Positions 8,243 through 15,936 of a DNA stretch of 64,000 nt are shown in pieces; position 1 is the stretch's first letter, and every line of letters begins with the position of its first letter. This DNA is from Actinobacteria bacterium UBA6100 (GTDB taxonomy: Bacteria; Actinomycetota; Coriobacteriia; Anaerosomatales; Anaerosomataceae). The DNA is taken from positions 62,001-126,000 of the forward strand of contig DIWS01000002.1 in NCBI GenBank assembly GCA_002423585.1, written 5' to 3'. The notes under the pieces were generated by a model. That model saw nothing but the letters and a program-made list of their open reading frames with translations, had not been told where the DNA came from and searched no databases. The position numbers were made by a program, and so were the translations under genes.

Positions 8243-9976
8243 TCACATGCGCTGCGGGGCGCTCACGCCGAGAAGTGACAGCGAGCGTGCGAGCACGAGA
8301 CGCGCTGCATCTGCCAGAGCAAGACGGGCGCTTCGCAGCTGCGGATCGTCCACGACCACCTGACAGTGCGTATAGAACTGGTGGAACGCCCCGGCCAGAT
8401 CCTCGGCGTATGTGGTGAGTTTGTGCGGCGCGCGCTGGCGCGCTGCGATCTCCACCACCTCCGGGAACTCGGCGAGCGTGCGCAGCAGCCCCAGTTCAGC
8501 CTCACCGGCCAGCGTCCCCGGCTCGCTGCCGAGGAGACCCAGCGCCGTCGCGTCAACGGTGATCCGCGCAGCCACGCCGGCGATGTCCACGCTCTCGTCG
8601 GCGGTGTCCGCACCGGATGCCTTCCGCAGGATGCTGCAGATCCGTGCGTGCGCGTACTGCACGTAGTAGACCGGATTGTCCGCCGAACGCTCCTTGGCGA
8701 GCGCTATGTCGAAGTCGAGCGCCTGATCGGTCGAGCGCCGAAGGAAGAAGTACCGAGCGGCGTCGGCGCCCACCTCATCGAGCAGGTCCTCGAAGGTCAC
8801 CATCTCGCCGGTGCGCTTGCTCATGCGCACGACCTCGCCGTTGCGGAAGAGGTTCACCATCTGGCCGATGATGACCTCGAGCTTGCCCGGGTGGCCGAGG
8901 GCAGCGACCGCCGACTCCATCCGCTTGACGTAGCCGTGATGGTCCGCGCCCCAGATGTCGATCACGAGGTCGAAACCGCGGTCGTACTTGTCGGCATGGT
9001 ACGCCACGTCCGCGGCGAAGTACGTGTAGGAGCCGTCGGCTTTGATGAGCACGCGATCCTTGTCATCGCCGAAGTCGGTCGACCTGAACCACAGCGCACC
9101 CTCGTGTTCGACAAGGTAGCCGGCCTCACGCAGCCGGGCGATGCCGCGTTCGATCGCGGTGGGCCCACCGTCGGATCCGGGCTCATGCAGCGTGCGCTCG
9201 GAGAACCACACGTCGAAGTCCACACCCATCCCATGCAGCACCTGCCGGAGATGCCCGAGCACGGCCACGTACGCCTTCTCCTTGAAGTGCGCCTCGCGGC
9301 TGGCCGGGGTGGCGTCCAGCCAGCATGTCGCCTCTTCCTCGTAGATCTCACGCGCGATCTCGGTGATGTAGGCGCCCCGGTAGCCGTCTTCCGGGAACTC
9401 CACCTCGCGCCCGCACAACTCCAGGTAGCGTGCCGAGACACTCGCCGCGAAGATGTCCATCTGCACACCCGCGTCGTTCACGTAGAACTCACGCTGCACA
9501 TCGTCGCCGGCGTGCTCCAGGATCCGCGCGATGCTGTCACCGAGAGCAGCCCACCGGCCGTGACCCACGTGCATCGGGCCCACCGGGTTGGCCGAGACGA
9601 ACTCGACCTGCACGCGGCGGCCACTGCTCACGCCCGCCCCGAACGCCGCACCCTGCTCCCGCACCTGTGAAACGACGTCGGCCAGCACTCCCCGTGCAAG
9701 ACGAACGTTGATGAAGCCGGGCCCGGCGATCTCCACAGCATCGGCCACGCCCGCGAGGCGACCCCGCAGGTCGACCGCCACCATCTCGGCGATCTCACGC
9801 GGTGGCATGCCGGCCGCCTTCGCCGAGATGAGCGCGACGTTGGTGGACCAGTCGCCATGGGACGGGTCGCGCGGACGCTCCACGGATACCGCGGGCAGGT
9901 CATCAAGCGGCAGTCGCCCGTCTGCGATCGCGGCCTCGAGTGTGGCGGTGATGGCTGCTTTCAGGGTGTCGCGCAC
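8243..9976 (-). CDS. argS: Arginyl-tRNA synthetase
   Basis: This class I synthetase (577 aa) charges tRNA-Arg. It has the N-terminal Add-1 domain, a HIGH-type motif HVGH (136-139) within ANPVGPMHVGHG, the KMSKS-type loop MSKRTGEMV, and a C-terminal DALR anticodon-binding domain beginning around HARICSILRK. The start is GTG 9976, preceded by AAGGAG nine to ten bases upstream. It is the first gene of the biosynthetic row, with a plausible promoter about 40 bases upstream. Confidence 0.95.
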   Translation of the reverse strand: MRDTLKAAITATLEAAIADGRLPLDDLPAVSVERPRDPSHGDWSTNVALISAKAAGMPPREIAEMVAVDLRGRLAGVADAVEIAGPGFINVRLARGVLADVVSQVREQGAAFGAGVSSGRRVQVEFVSANPVGPMHVGHGRWAALGDSIARILEHAGDDVQREFYVNDAGVQMDIFAASVSARYLELCGREVEFPEDGYRGAYITEIAREIYEEEATCWLDATPASREAHFKEKAYVAVLGHLRQVLHGMGVDFDVWFSERTLHEPGSDGGPTAIERGIARLREAGYLVEHEGALWFRSTDFGDDKDRVLIKADGSYTYFAADVAYHADKYDRGFDLVIDIWGADHHGYVKRMESAVAALGHPGKLEVIIGQMVNLFRNGEVVRMSKRTGEMVTFEDLLDEVGADAARYFFLRRSTDQALDFDIALAKERSADNPVYYVQYAHARICSILRKASGADTADESVDIAGVAARITVDATALGLLGSEPGTLAGEAELGLLRTLAEFPEVVEIAARQRAPHKLTTYAEDLAGAFHQFYTHCQVVVDDPQLRSARLALADAARLVLARSLSLLGVSAPQRM

Positions 9977-10017
9977 GCGGTCGCGCTCCTTCGGAGGGTC
10001 GTCGGCATCGGGGAATC

Positions 10018-10047
10018 AGGATACCCCTCGGCTACGTTCAGCGGCAA
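10018..10047 (-). promoter_or_regulatory. Probable argS operon promoter
   Basis: Minus strand TTGCCG (10042-10047) and TATCCT (10018-10023) are separated by 18 bases and lie about 42 bases upstream of the argS GTG. The -35 and -10 are moderate sigma-70-type matches. The gap 9977-10196 between argS and the divergent small gene otherwise shows no recognisable site. Confidence 0.38.
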
Positions 10048-10196
10048 CGGGGCCATCCCGCGGCTGTCTCTTTCCACCGCATCACCTGTGAACGCCGATA
10101 CCACCCCACGCTCGTTCGGCAGTGTGGCATGCTTCCTGCAGCGGCGAGAGAGCACAGCGCGGGTGTGACCGCGGCGACTGGACACGGGGAGACATC

Positions 10197-10430
10197 ATGG
10201 GACTACTGGATAGCACGAACATCCCCACCGAAGGGCACAGTGTGACCCACATCCGGGTGGACCGCATCGGCGCGGCCACCGAGGGCGGGCTGTGGTGGGT
10301 CGCACTCGCGTTCGAGGACGCATCGACCAAACCTCAGGGCATGTTCCACGGCTACGACGAGGCGGCGGCCCTTGGCGCCAAGCTCGCGAAAGAGTGGGGC
10401 GTCGAGGTCGTCGTGACCAAGGTCGTCTAG
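10197..10430 (+). CDS. Small conserved-looking protein of unknown function (77 aa)
   Basis: The ATG at 10197 has GGGGA seven bases upstream and opens a 77-residue ORF. The protein starts MGLLDSTNIPTEGHSV and is predicted to be soluble and mixed alpha/beta, with GGLWWVALAFED and a C-terminal AKLAKEWGVEVVVTK. I do not recognise the family. It is transcribed away from argS, and its stop overlaps the stop of the convergent gene in a CTAG tetranucleotide, which argues that both boundaries are real. No signal peptide, membrane segment or cysteine is visible. Confidence 0.6.
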   Translation: MGLLDSTNIPTEGHSVTHIRVDRIGAATEGGLWWVALAFEDASTKPQGMFHGYDEAAALGAKLAKEWGVEVVVTKVV

Positions 10431-10837
10431 GCCGGCTGTGCCCTGAACCGCCTCAGCCGGTCGCGAGTGATCGCCTCGGTGCGACGCATGACCCCCGCAG
10501 GTGATGTCTCCCACACATCGGGATCGGGCCGTAGTCCCATCGCCTGCACGATATGCCGGGTCCCGATGCGTCCGTGCGCGACGCCGTCCTGCGCGCAGTG
10601 AAGCGCGTAACCGAGCATCATCAGGTCACCCCAGTCCATCGCGAGAGCGAGATACCGGGCCGACCACAGCCATGCGGTGGGCGCGAAGTGGCGCGTGATG
10701 TTCACGAACGAGGCGCGCGCCGGGTAGCGCCTGTCGAATCCGATGTCAGCGCGCGCGATGAGCTCGGCCTCCCGCTCGGAGAAGCCCTCCTCCATCGCCC
10801 AGGCACGCGTCAGCTTGTGATGTACGTGCGGACCCAT
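10427..10837 (-). CDS. Possible zinc-dependent phospholipase C-like protein (136 aa)
   Basis: The 136-residue product is rich in histidines placed as in zinc-dependent phospholipase C/S1-P1 type proteins: HVHHKLTRAWAMEEG at the N-terminus and GYALHCAQDGVAHG in the middle, the latter close to the LHxxQDxxxH metal-ligand signature. It is much shorter than secreted phospholipases and has no signal peptide, so it is likely a cytoplasmic, possibly non-lipase relative. ATG 10837 with AGGTGAT upstream fits better than the GTG two codons earlier. It is coupled to rlmH upstream (a few bases apart), and converges with the small gene at 10197. Confidence 0.6.
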   Translation of the reverse strand: MGPHVHHKLTRAWAMEEGFSEREAELIARADIGFDRRYPARASFVNITRHFAPTAWLWSARYLALAMDWGDLMMLGYALHCAQDGVAHGRIGTRHIVQAMGLRPDPDVWETSPAGVMRRTEAITRDRLRRFRAQPA

Positions 10838-10839
10838 GA

Positions 10840-11304
10840 TCACCTATGGTACGGCTCGCCGCGGATGATGCGAAACGCCCGGTAGATCTGTTCGAGCACC
10901 ACGACCCGCGCAAGCTGGTGCGGGAGCGTCATCGCTCCGAGGGAGATCCGCTCGTCGGCACGCGCGAGCACGTCAGCGTGCAGGCCGGCGGCTCCGCCGA
11001 CCACGAAGACGACGTGACTTCTGCCTTCGACCCCGAGCGCCTCGAGCCACGCGGCGAACGCCTCTGAGGTGCGTGCCGTCCCGCCGATCTCGAGCACGGC
11101 CACGGTCGCCCCCTCGGGGATCGCACGCAGGATGCCCGCCGCCTCGGCTTCGAGCGCCCGCGTCTCGTCGGCGGTCACATCGCGATCGGGCACCTCGGTC
11201 ACGTTCACGCGCGCGTACGGGCCGAGCCGCTTCAGGTACTCCTCCGCAGCCTCACGCCAGTACCGCTCCTTGAGTTTGCCCACGCAGACGAGGTCGAGCC
11301 TCAT
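10840..11304 (-). CDS. rlmH: 23S rRNA pseudouridine-1915 N3-methyltransferase
   Basis: RlmH is the SPOUT methyltransferase that methylates pseudouridine 1915 of 23S rRNA in assembled ribosomes. The 154-residue protein has the family length and motifs: MRLDLVCVGKLKERYW at the N-terminus, VAVLEIGG, the SAM-knot FVVGGAAGLH, and the C-terminal SLGAMTLPHQLARVVVLEQIYRAFRIIRGEPYH-type tail. It is the upstream partner of the phospholipase-like gene. Confidence 0.95.
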   Translation of the reverse strand: MRLDLVCVGKLKERYWREAAEEYLKRLGPYARVNVTEVPDRDVTADETRALEAEAAGILRAIPEGATVAVLEIGGTARTSEAFAAWLEALGVEGRSHVVFVVGGAAGLHADVLARADERISLGAMTLPHQLARVVVLEQIYRAFRIIRGEPYHR

Positions 11305-11334
11305 GACCGGTCCCCTTCCTGGGCACGGTGACGG

Positions 11335-12732
11335 CTACTGCACCGCAGGGCTGTCCGCCACCACGATCGTGCTCACCTCGTACCAGCCGGCCATCACGCC
11401 GTTCACCCAGAACGCAGGGTCGGCCGTCCCGTCGCCCCAGATCACGCCGCGTCGGGGTATCTCGGTGGTTATCGGCCGCACCACGACATCAGTGATCCCC
11501 GCTTCCTTCTGCCGCGCGATCTCCTCAGCGCGTGCGCGCTGACCGACTGTGAGCGAGCGGGCCTGTAGACCGCTCAGCGCCACGTCACCGGTCGCAACCA
11601 GGAGCAGTAGCGCGATCACCGCAGAGGCAACCGGGGCGGGAATGCGGCCCAGAACTCGCTCCGACCCATCGTCACTCACAAGCGAGATCGCGGCGACCGC
11701 GAGAAAGATGGCCACGAAAACCACGGTCCGCTCGGCGCCGAAGTACGGCTTCACGAGGAACAGCGAGACGGTTGCGAGCCCGAGCAGCGCCCAGACCCAC
11801 CAGTCAGACCGGATCGCAGGGGCACTCCTCACCTCGTCGGATGACCGCGTGAGCGGAACAGCGAGCAGCGCCAGGCAGACGAGCCATGGGGCCATCGGCG
11901 GCAACCACTCCAGGCCCATGTGGATGAGGAATTTCACGGCCGCGATCGCAGTTCCGACCAGCCCGAAGTCCGGCACTGCCTCCAGACGGATCCGGTTACC
12001 GGGAGCCGCCAGGCTGATGGCACCTGCGGTCACGAGCCCGACAGCGCCCGCCCACAGGTGCGCCGGGACCCGAGCAAGACCACCCGCCCGAGTGACCCGG
12101 AAGCCGAGGATGCCGAGGAACAGGACACATGCCACGAGAAGCTGCTCCTGCGATCCACCCACGCTCACGCCGAGCGCGAACATACCCACCACCGCCGCTC
12201 CGCGTGGGAGGCCCTCGGAGACCCCGCCACCGGCGCCCCCCGCCCACCTTCGGTAGGTGTAGAGGAAGGCGAGGCCCGCTATGGCAGGCCACAGGTAGAC
12301 TGCCGATCCGGCGGTCCAGAAGACCGTCTCCTCGATCGCGGGCAGCCCGTACCAGTATGCGACGGCGAGGAATCCCACGACGTACAGGTCGGCGCGCGCG
12401 AACCGGGGGAACCGACCCCGGGCCAGCGCGAAGGTGAGTACGACGAGCAACATGATGCCGAGCCAGATGACCGCGCCATACGCCGGTCGGACCTGCTGCG
12501 TCAGCCAGAAGAACACCGAGCTCGCGAAGCGCCCCGTCCAGGTCGTGTAGCCGGAGGCGACATAGTCCCACAGAGCGGGGTGGCTCCTCGCGAACACGGC
12601 ATTGCTGAAGTCATCGGAGACCCAGGGCTGACTGAGGGCGAGGAATGCGAGGGCAAAGGCCAATGCGCCGCCGGATGCGAGCGCGATCCGATCTGCGATG
12701 CGGGCGGGTACTCCTGTGACACGCGACCCCAT
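11335..12732 (-). CDS. Polytopic membrane protein, DUF6056/GT-C-like
   Basis: This 465-residue protein has about ten hydrophobic helices. After the first helix comes SQPWVSDDFSNAVFA and then YTTWTGRF, an acidic loop and a W-x-GR pattern like that of DUF6056 and related GT-C glycosyltransferases, where the acidic pair binds the lipid-linked sugar donor. A C-terminal non-membrane domain follows (last about 75 residues). ATG 12732 has GAGGAGAG seven bases upstream. A role in cell-surface glycosylation is inferred from topology only. It is the last chromosomal gene before the integrated element. Confidence 0.65.
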   Translation of the reverse strand: MGSRVTGVPARIADRIALASGGALAFALAFLALSQPWVSDDFSNAVFARSHPALWDYVASGYTTWTGRFASSVFFWLTQQVRPAYGAVIWLGIMLLVVLTFALARGRFPRFARADLYVVGFLAVAYWYGLPAIEETVFWTAGSAVYLWPAIAGLAFLYTYRRWAGGAGGGVSEGLPRGAAVVGMFALGVSVGGSQEQLLVACVLFLGILGFRVTRAGGLARVPAHLWAGAVGLVTAGAISLAAPGNRIRLEAVPDFGLVGTAIAAVKFLIHMGLEWLPPMAPWLVCLALLAVPLTRSSDEVRSAPAIRSDWWVWALLGLATVSLFLVKPYFGAERTVVFVAIFLAVAAISLVSDDGSERVLGRIPAPVASAVIALLLLVATGDVALSGLQARSLTVGQRARAEEIARQKEAGITDVVVRPITTEIPRRGVIWGDGTADPAFWVNGVMAGWYEVSTIVVADSPAVQ

Positions 12733-12828
12733 GCGCTCTCCTCACGGTGATGCGAGCACGGTTGCGCAGGTGCGCGCCTGAGTCTAGCATGCGCGGGGCC
12801 TGCGAGAGAGGTGCTGACCGGCCCCCGA

Positions 12829-12860
12829 GAAGACAAGAAAGCGGGGACCGGAGTCCCCGC
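12829..12860 (-). terminator. Displaced tRNA-Thr terminator
   Basis: GCGGGGAC (12841-12848) and GTCCCCGC (12853-12860) form a perfect 8-bp stem with a 4-base loop, followed on the minus strand by TTTCTTGTCTTC. It lies 10 bases beyond the copied tRNA-Thr 3' end at the left att site. It is best read as the original terminator of tRNA-Thr, now cut off from the gene by the inserted element. Confidence 0.7.
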
Positions 12861-12867
12861 TGGTGTC

Positions 12868-12915
12868 CTGTGGAGCCGACGAGCGGATTCGAACCGCTGA
12901 CCTGCGCATTACGAG
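12868..12915. repeat. attL: 48-bp copy of the tRNA-Thr 3' half
   Basis: Positions 12868-12915 are identical to 19759-19806, which is the 3' half of the tRNA-Thr gene from the anticodon loop through CCA plus three flanking bases. To the right the sequence departs from tRNA. This is the left attachment site. The 346-bp stretch 12733-13078 has no gene; it holds the displaced terminator, this att site, a 10-bp repeat (12928-12937, also at 19728-19737) and the 25-bp repeat at 13021. Confidence 0.9.
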
Positions 12916-13020
12916 AACCTCTTTGCCCAGGTCAGAGGGGGTGTTTGGGGTTCATTCAGGTACAATCCCGACGCGTCGAAAGGGGGTAAGAAACACTCCG
13001 AGACAGTCCGGCGCAATGAG

Positions 13021-13045
13021 ATATGCACACGGATAGTACACACGG
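13021..13045. repeat. 25-bp direct repeat, left copy (probable integrase arm site)
   Basis: This 25-bp sequence is repeated exactly at 19634-19658, at the very end of the integrase gene. It contains CACACGG twice, 13 bases apart. Exact copies just inside both ends of the element, outside the core att repeats, are what arm-type integrase or excisionase binding sites look like; the assignment is inference. Confidence 0.6.
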
Positions 13046-13078
13046 CAGAGCGGGGCGGCGGGAAGGAGGACACGGGGC

Positions 13079-13369
13079 ATGGAGTTTCTCACACCCGAGG
13101 AGGTAGCCGAGCGGCTGAAGGTGTCCGTGCGTTGGGTGCGCGATCATCGGGAAGCATTGGGCGGTATCCAGCTCGGCGGGTACGTGCGCTTCACGGTGGA
13201 GGCGCTCGAGGAGAACGTGCGGCGCATAGCGGCCGAGCAGGTGGAGGCATCGCTGAAGGTGCGCCCGGTCGTTGCGAACGTGCGGCCGCGTCCTCTCTCG
13301 GAGGCAGACGTGAAGCGAAGGCTACACGCGATCAGGACGGACGGACAGAGCAAGGCGAAGGGGGCATGA
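13079..13369 (+). CDS. Excisionase-like winged-HTH protein (96 aa)
   Basis: The N-terminal half is a MerR/excisionase-type helix-turn-helix: FLTPEEVAERLKVSVRWVRDH followed by a wing IQLGGYVRF. The C-terminal half is charged and unstructured. A strong AAGGAGG lies about ten bases before ATG 13079. Its stop overlaps the start of the next gene as ATGA. Its position next to attL and the 25-bp repeat suits a recombination directionality factor, though a second HTH protein at 17129 is an equal candidate. Confidence 0.7.
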   Translation: MEFLTPEEVAERLKVSVRWVRDHREALGGIQLGGYVRFTVEALEENVRRIAAEQVEASLKVRPVVANVRPRPLSEADVKRRLHAIRTDGQSKAKGA

Positions 13370-13758
13370 TGCACGAGCAGCGAGTGAGTGACCGTACGTA
13401 CCTGCCACGGCCCGAGGACATTCGGCAAGGCATCCTCGAGGAGCTGGCAGAGGCAGGGCGTGACGAGTGCGACGATAGGCTCGAGCGCGTGCTGTTCACG
13501 ATGCGTGACCTGGCGGCGCGGTGGCAGGTGGACGAGGCCACGGCGTACACGGTGGCGACGTGTGCCGATGCGTACTATGGCGGGCTCTGTGTGACGAGCG
13601 CCGGGACGTTGCTCATGCAGGCGGCGGCGGTGCTCACCTTCGAGGAGCGCAATCCCGAGGTGCGGACAGGCGGGTGCGCCGAGATCATGGTACGTCTGCT
13701 CCGGGCGCTTCACGCAGAGGCGGAGCGCGAAGGCTACGAGCTACACCTGATGCACTAG
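13366..13758 (+). CDS. Element protein of unknown function (130 aa)
   Basis: The ORF begins at ATG 13366 (ATGATG; the first overlaps the stop of the HTH gene) and encodes 130 residues. I do not recognise a family. It is mostly helical, with a stretch FTMRDLAARWQVDEATAYTV resembling a helix-turn-helix followed by an alanine-rich segment and RLLRALHAEAEREGYELH at the end. Coupling with the upstream HTH gene suggests they act together, for example in regulation or excision. Confidence 0.6.
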   Translation: MMHEQRVSDRTYLPRPEDIRQGILEELAEAGRDECDDRLERVLFTMRDLAARWQVDEATAYTVATCADAYYGGLCVTSAGTLLMQAAAVLTFEERNPEVRTGGCAEIMVRLLRALHAEAEREGYELHLMH

Positions 13759-13805
13759 CAGCGGAGGCACAGAAGACGAGGACGGGGCCGGAGGCTATCG
13801 CGGTC

Positions 13806-14371
13806 CCGTCCTTTTATGGCCTCGCGAAACTCCCGGCGGGCCTTTTCTGGCGTCGGAAAACTCGGGGCGTACCCCTGGTTATTCAGGTCTGAATATCTGG
13901 CGGGTGTCCTGGGAGTCGCGACGCTACCCTATCGCGCCGCCACGGGGCACAAGTGAAGCCTGACGCGCATTTGGGGCGTTGGATTTCTTGCTGCTGTTTC
14001 GTGCTCACCTCGCGCGCGCGCGTGACGGCTACCGGAAACTCACGGGTGATCGGTGCCGCCGGGATGCGCGGCGCGCTGTTATCGCGCTGTTCTTGTGCGT
14101 CCTCGCGTCCTTTTATGGCAGCCGAAAACTCACGGCCGTTCGGGGTTGCCACCGTGACCGCCTGCCGCTTTCACGCCGCTTTCTGGCGGTCCCTGCTCTC
14201 TGTTGTCTCTCTGTTCCTGGGGTGCGCCGAATCCTGTTAATCACCTCATTCTCTGGACGCCTCGCGCGCGCGTGACGGTTACGGAAAACTCGCGCGCCCT
14301 CGCTCCGGATCCGATTAACCACCGTTTCCTACGGTCCCTCGCGCGCGCGTGGATGGGGCGCAAAACTCGGG
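13806..14371. repeat. Gene-free region with dispersed GAGTTT repeats
   Basis: The 616 bp between 13758 and 14375 contain no credible gene. Read on the minus strand, six units start with GAGTTT: at about 13806-13832, 13840-13863, 14009-14042, 14101-14131, 14255-14291 and 14330-14367. Three continue after a fixed gap as GCCAKAAAAGG; the other three continue as RCCGTCACGCG (or a variant) into a (CG)5-6 tract and AGG. A seventh unit lies at 15165-15187 in the end of the DnaC-like gene. ATTCAGGTCTGAAT (13881-13894) is a separate short palindrome. The region could be the element's origin or a regulatory array. Confidence 0.7.
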
Positions 14372-14374
14372 GTG

Positions 14375-14665
14375 CTAGTTGGGCGTGGTCATTCCGGCCA
14401 TGAGCGCGGGATACGTGACGGCGCTCGTGTCTGTCGCCTCGAGGTATCCGGCGAGGGCACCTATCACGTCCTCCGGGTTCTGCCCCGTCCGCACGGCGTA
14501 GGCTACCCACTGATTCAGGAGCGCCATACCCGCCAGCTCGTGATCGTCGGGCCACTCGTCGGCGTATTCGAGCCCGCGAAAGTACGCCTCGAGAATGGCA
14601 ACCTTGCGGCTCACCTCGGCGGCCAGCGCCAACCTCTCGGCCTCATCGTCCGCGTGTATGCACAT
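14375..14665 (-). CDS. Small element protein of unknown function (96 aa)
   Basis: A 96-residue acidic, helical protein with no recognised domain; it starts MCIHADDEAERLALAAEV and contains ATDTSAVTYPALMAG near the end. It follows the gp10-like gene after 9 bases and is the last gene of the minus-strand operon. No signal peptide, membrane helix or clear motif is visible. Confidence 0.55.
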   Translation of the reverse strand: MCIHADDEAERLALAAEVSRKVAILEAYFRGLEYADEWPDDHELAGMALLNQWVAYAVRTGQNPEDVIGALAGYLEATDTSAVTYPALMAGMTTPN

Positions 14666-14674
14666 GGTCCTCGC

Positions 14675-15154
14675 CTACTCTCGCGTCGTGACGTTCACAC
14701 GCGCTTGGTTGCTCACCTTGCGGGCCACCTGCTCAAGCGAAGACTCGGCGGCGGCGTTCATCACGCGAGCGATGTTCTCGGCGGCGGCGGCGACGTTCGT
14801 AGGCTTCAGGAGGTTCTCCACCTGACGGCCCATGTGCGCGGCAAACGTCTTCTCGATATCTGGCAGGTGGTCCATGATCGCGGGGCGAAGGTAGGGCCGG
14901 GCGGGGATGCGTACCTGCTTCACGCGCACGAGCCCGCCGTCACGGCCGGGGAAGGTCAGGTATCCCCCGTTCTTGGCTCGGATGGTCCCGCCGTACTCGT
15001 GAATGGCGGCGTACTTCGCAGACGCGCCGACACGCGCAACGGACAGCATCCCGCGCTTGTCTACCTCGTGGCCGATGCCCGCCCGTAGGTTGCCGGTGCG
15101 CACGTGAAGGTCGCCAGCGCCGGGGCTCTTGCTTCGGGGCGTGGTATCGCTCAT
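14675..15154 (-). CDS. HK97 gp10-like phage protein (head-tail joining/tail assembly family)
   Basis: This 159-residue protein matches the HK97-gp10 family: LHVRTGNLRAGI near the start, KYAAIHEYGGTI in the middle, and VRIPARPYLRPA before a helical C-terminus. In phages the family sits in the neck/tail gene block. ATG 15154 overlaps the DnaC-like stop (ATGA) and has AAAGGAGG nine bases upstream, part of a GAGTTT repeat unit. No other structural phage gene accompanies it, so it may be a relic, or a piece used to interfere with or redirect a helper phage; function here is unknown. Confidence 0.7.
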   Translation of the reverse strand: MSDTTPRSKSPGAGDLHVRTGNLRAGIGHEVDKRGMLSVARVGASAKYAAIHEYGGTIRAKNGGYLTFPGRDGGLVRVKQVRIPARPYLRPAIMDHLPDIEKTFAAHMGRQVENLLKPTNVAAAAENIARVMNAAAESSLEQVARKVSNQARVNVTTRE

Positions 15155-15936
15155 CGGTTCGTGCCTCCTTTTCTGGCCTCTGGAAACTCGGGGCGGGCGG
15201 TCAGGCGGTGGTCTGGTCCTTCGACGGTGAGCACGTCGCACAGTCCGCGAAGACGGCTCACGATTGCCGGACCGTACCCGCCCTCTCGGAACAGTCCGGC
15301 CACCTCGCCCGGCCGGCTGTTCGTGGTCACGAGGGTTCGCCGGCCGTTCACGCTGCGCTCCTCTGCGATGCGATAGACAACCTCGGCGGCTAGCGGTGTC
15401 TTCCGACCCTTGTCGAGATCGTCCAGCACGAGCAGGTCGCACTCGCACAGATCGCGTACTGTGTCCTCCATGCCTTCGCTCATCGCCTCGCCACGCAAGC
15501 GGGCGTACAGCTCGGGCGCGACGTGGTACTCGACGTGAACCGCTCCGGCCTCGGCGGCGGCGATGCACGCGGCGACGGATAGGTGCGACTTGCCGGTGCC
15601 GGTGCCCGGCCCGTCCTTCGAGGCAAGCCCGACGAGCCACAGTGAACCTCCGGCGCGTACCCTCTCGAGGGCGTGGCGCTGCGAGTCAGTCACCGGCTCG
15701 TATGCTTCGAACGTCATACCGGCGTGACGCGGGGCGAGTCCGAGTGAAGCGATGCGCTCCGCCTTCTGCCACCGTTCCTGATCGCGGGCATCGCACGGGC
15801 GGCAGGGCGGGAACTGCCATCTCTGCCAGCGGCCGTAGATATCGTCTTCCAGGTACGGGTGCAGCTCCGCCCCACACCCCGTGCACACGCGGACCTCTGG
15901 GCGAGGACCGGCGGAGGTTTCAGATACCGGCGTCAT
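15151..15936 (-). CDS. DnaC/IstB-like helicase-loader ATPase
   Basis: The 261-residue protein is a DnaC/DnaI-type AAA+ ATPase that would load the host replicative helicase at the element's origin. An N-terminal zinc-binding site (C18, C21, C45, C48) is followed by Walker A GTGTGKSH (111-118), Walker B LLVLDDLDKG (about 168-177) and sensor-1 TLVTTNSRP. It overlaps the initiator-like gene by 17 bases and the gp10-like gene by 4. The pairing of an initiator with a DnaC-like loader is the common layout of phage replication modules. Confidence 0.85.
   Translation of the reverse strand: MTPVSETSAGPRPEVRVCTGCGAELHPYLEDDIYGRWQRWQFPPCRPCDARDQERWQKAERIASLGLAPRHAGMTFEAYEPVTDSQRHALERVRAGGSLWLVGLASKDGPGTGTGKSHLSVAACIAAAEAGAVHVEYHVAPELYARLRGEAMSEGMEDTVRDLCECDLLVLDDLDKGRKTPLAAEVVYRIAEERSVNGRRTLVTTNSRPGEVAGLFREGGYGPAIVSRLRGLCDVLTVEGPDHRLTARPEFPEARKGGTNR

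Noticed and set aside
4894..8418. A 1174-codon open frame on the plus strand opposite thrB, hom and lysA
   Set aside because: It is the complement of three certain genes; its composition (Arg/His/Asp/Val rich) is typical of antisense frames in GC-rich DNA.
12868..12945. A second tRNA-Thr gene at the left end of the element
   Set aside because: Only the 3' half matches; beyond 12915 no acceptor or D-arm complement exists. It is the att copy.
13881..13894. ATTCAGGTCTGAAT palindrome as an element operator, with a similar one at 16091-16104
   Set aside because: The second copy is within the coding part of the initiator-like gene and the first has no promoter next to it; chance cannot be excluded.
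13953..14275. Plus-strand ORFs in the repeat region
   Set aside because: They translate the repeats and CG tracts, lack ribosome sites and have no family features.
13806..14371. CRISPR array in the repeat-rich gap
   Set aside because: Units are not evenly spaced, vary in their tails, and no cas gene is present.
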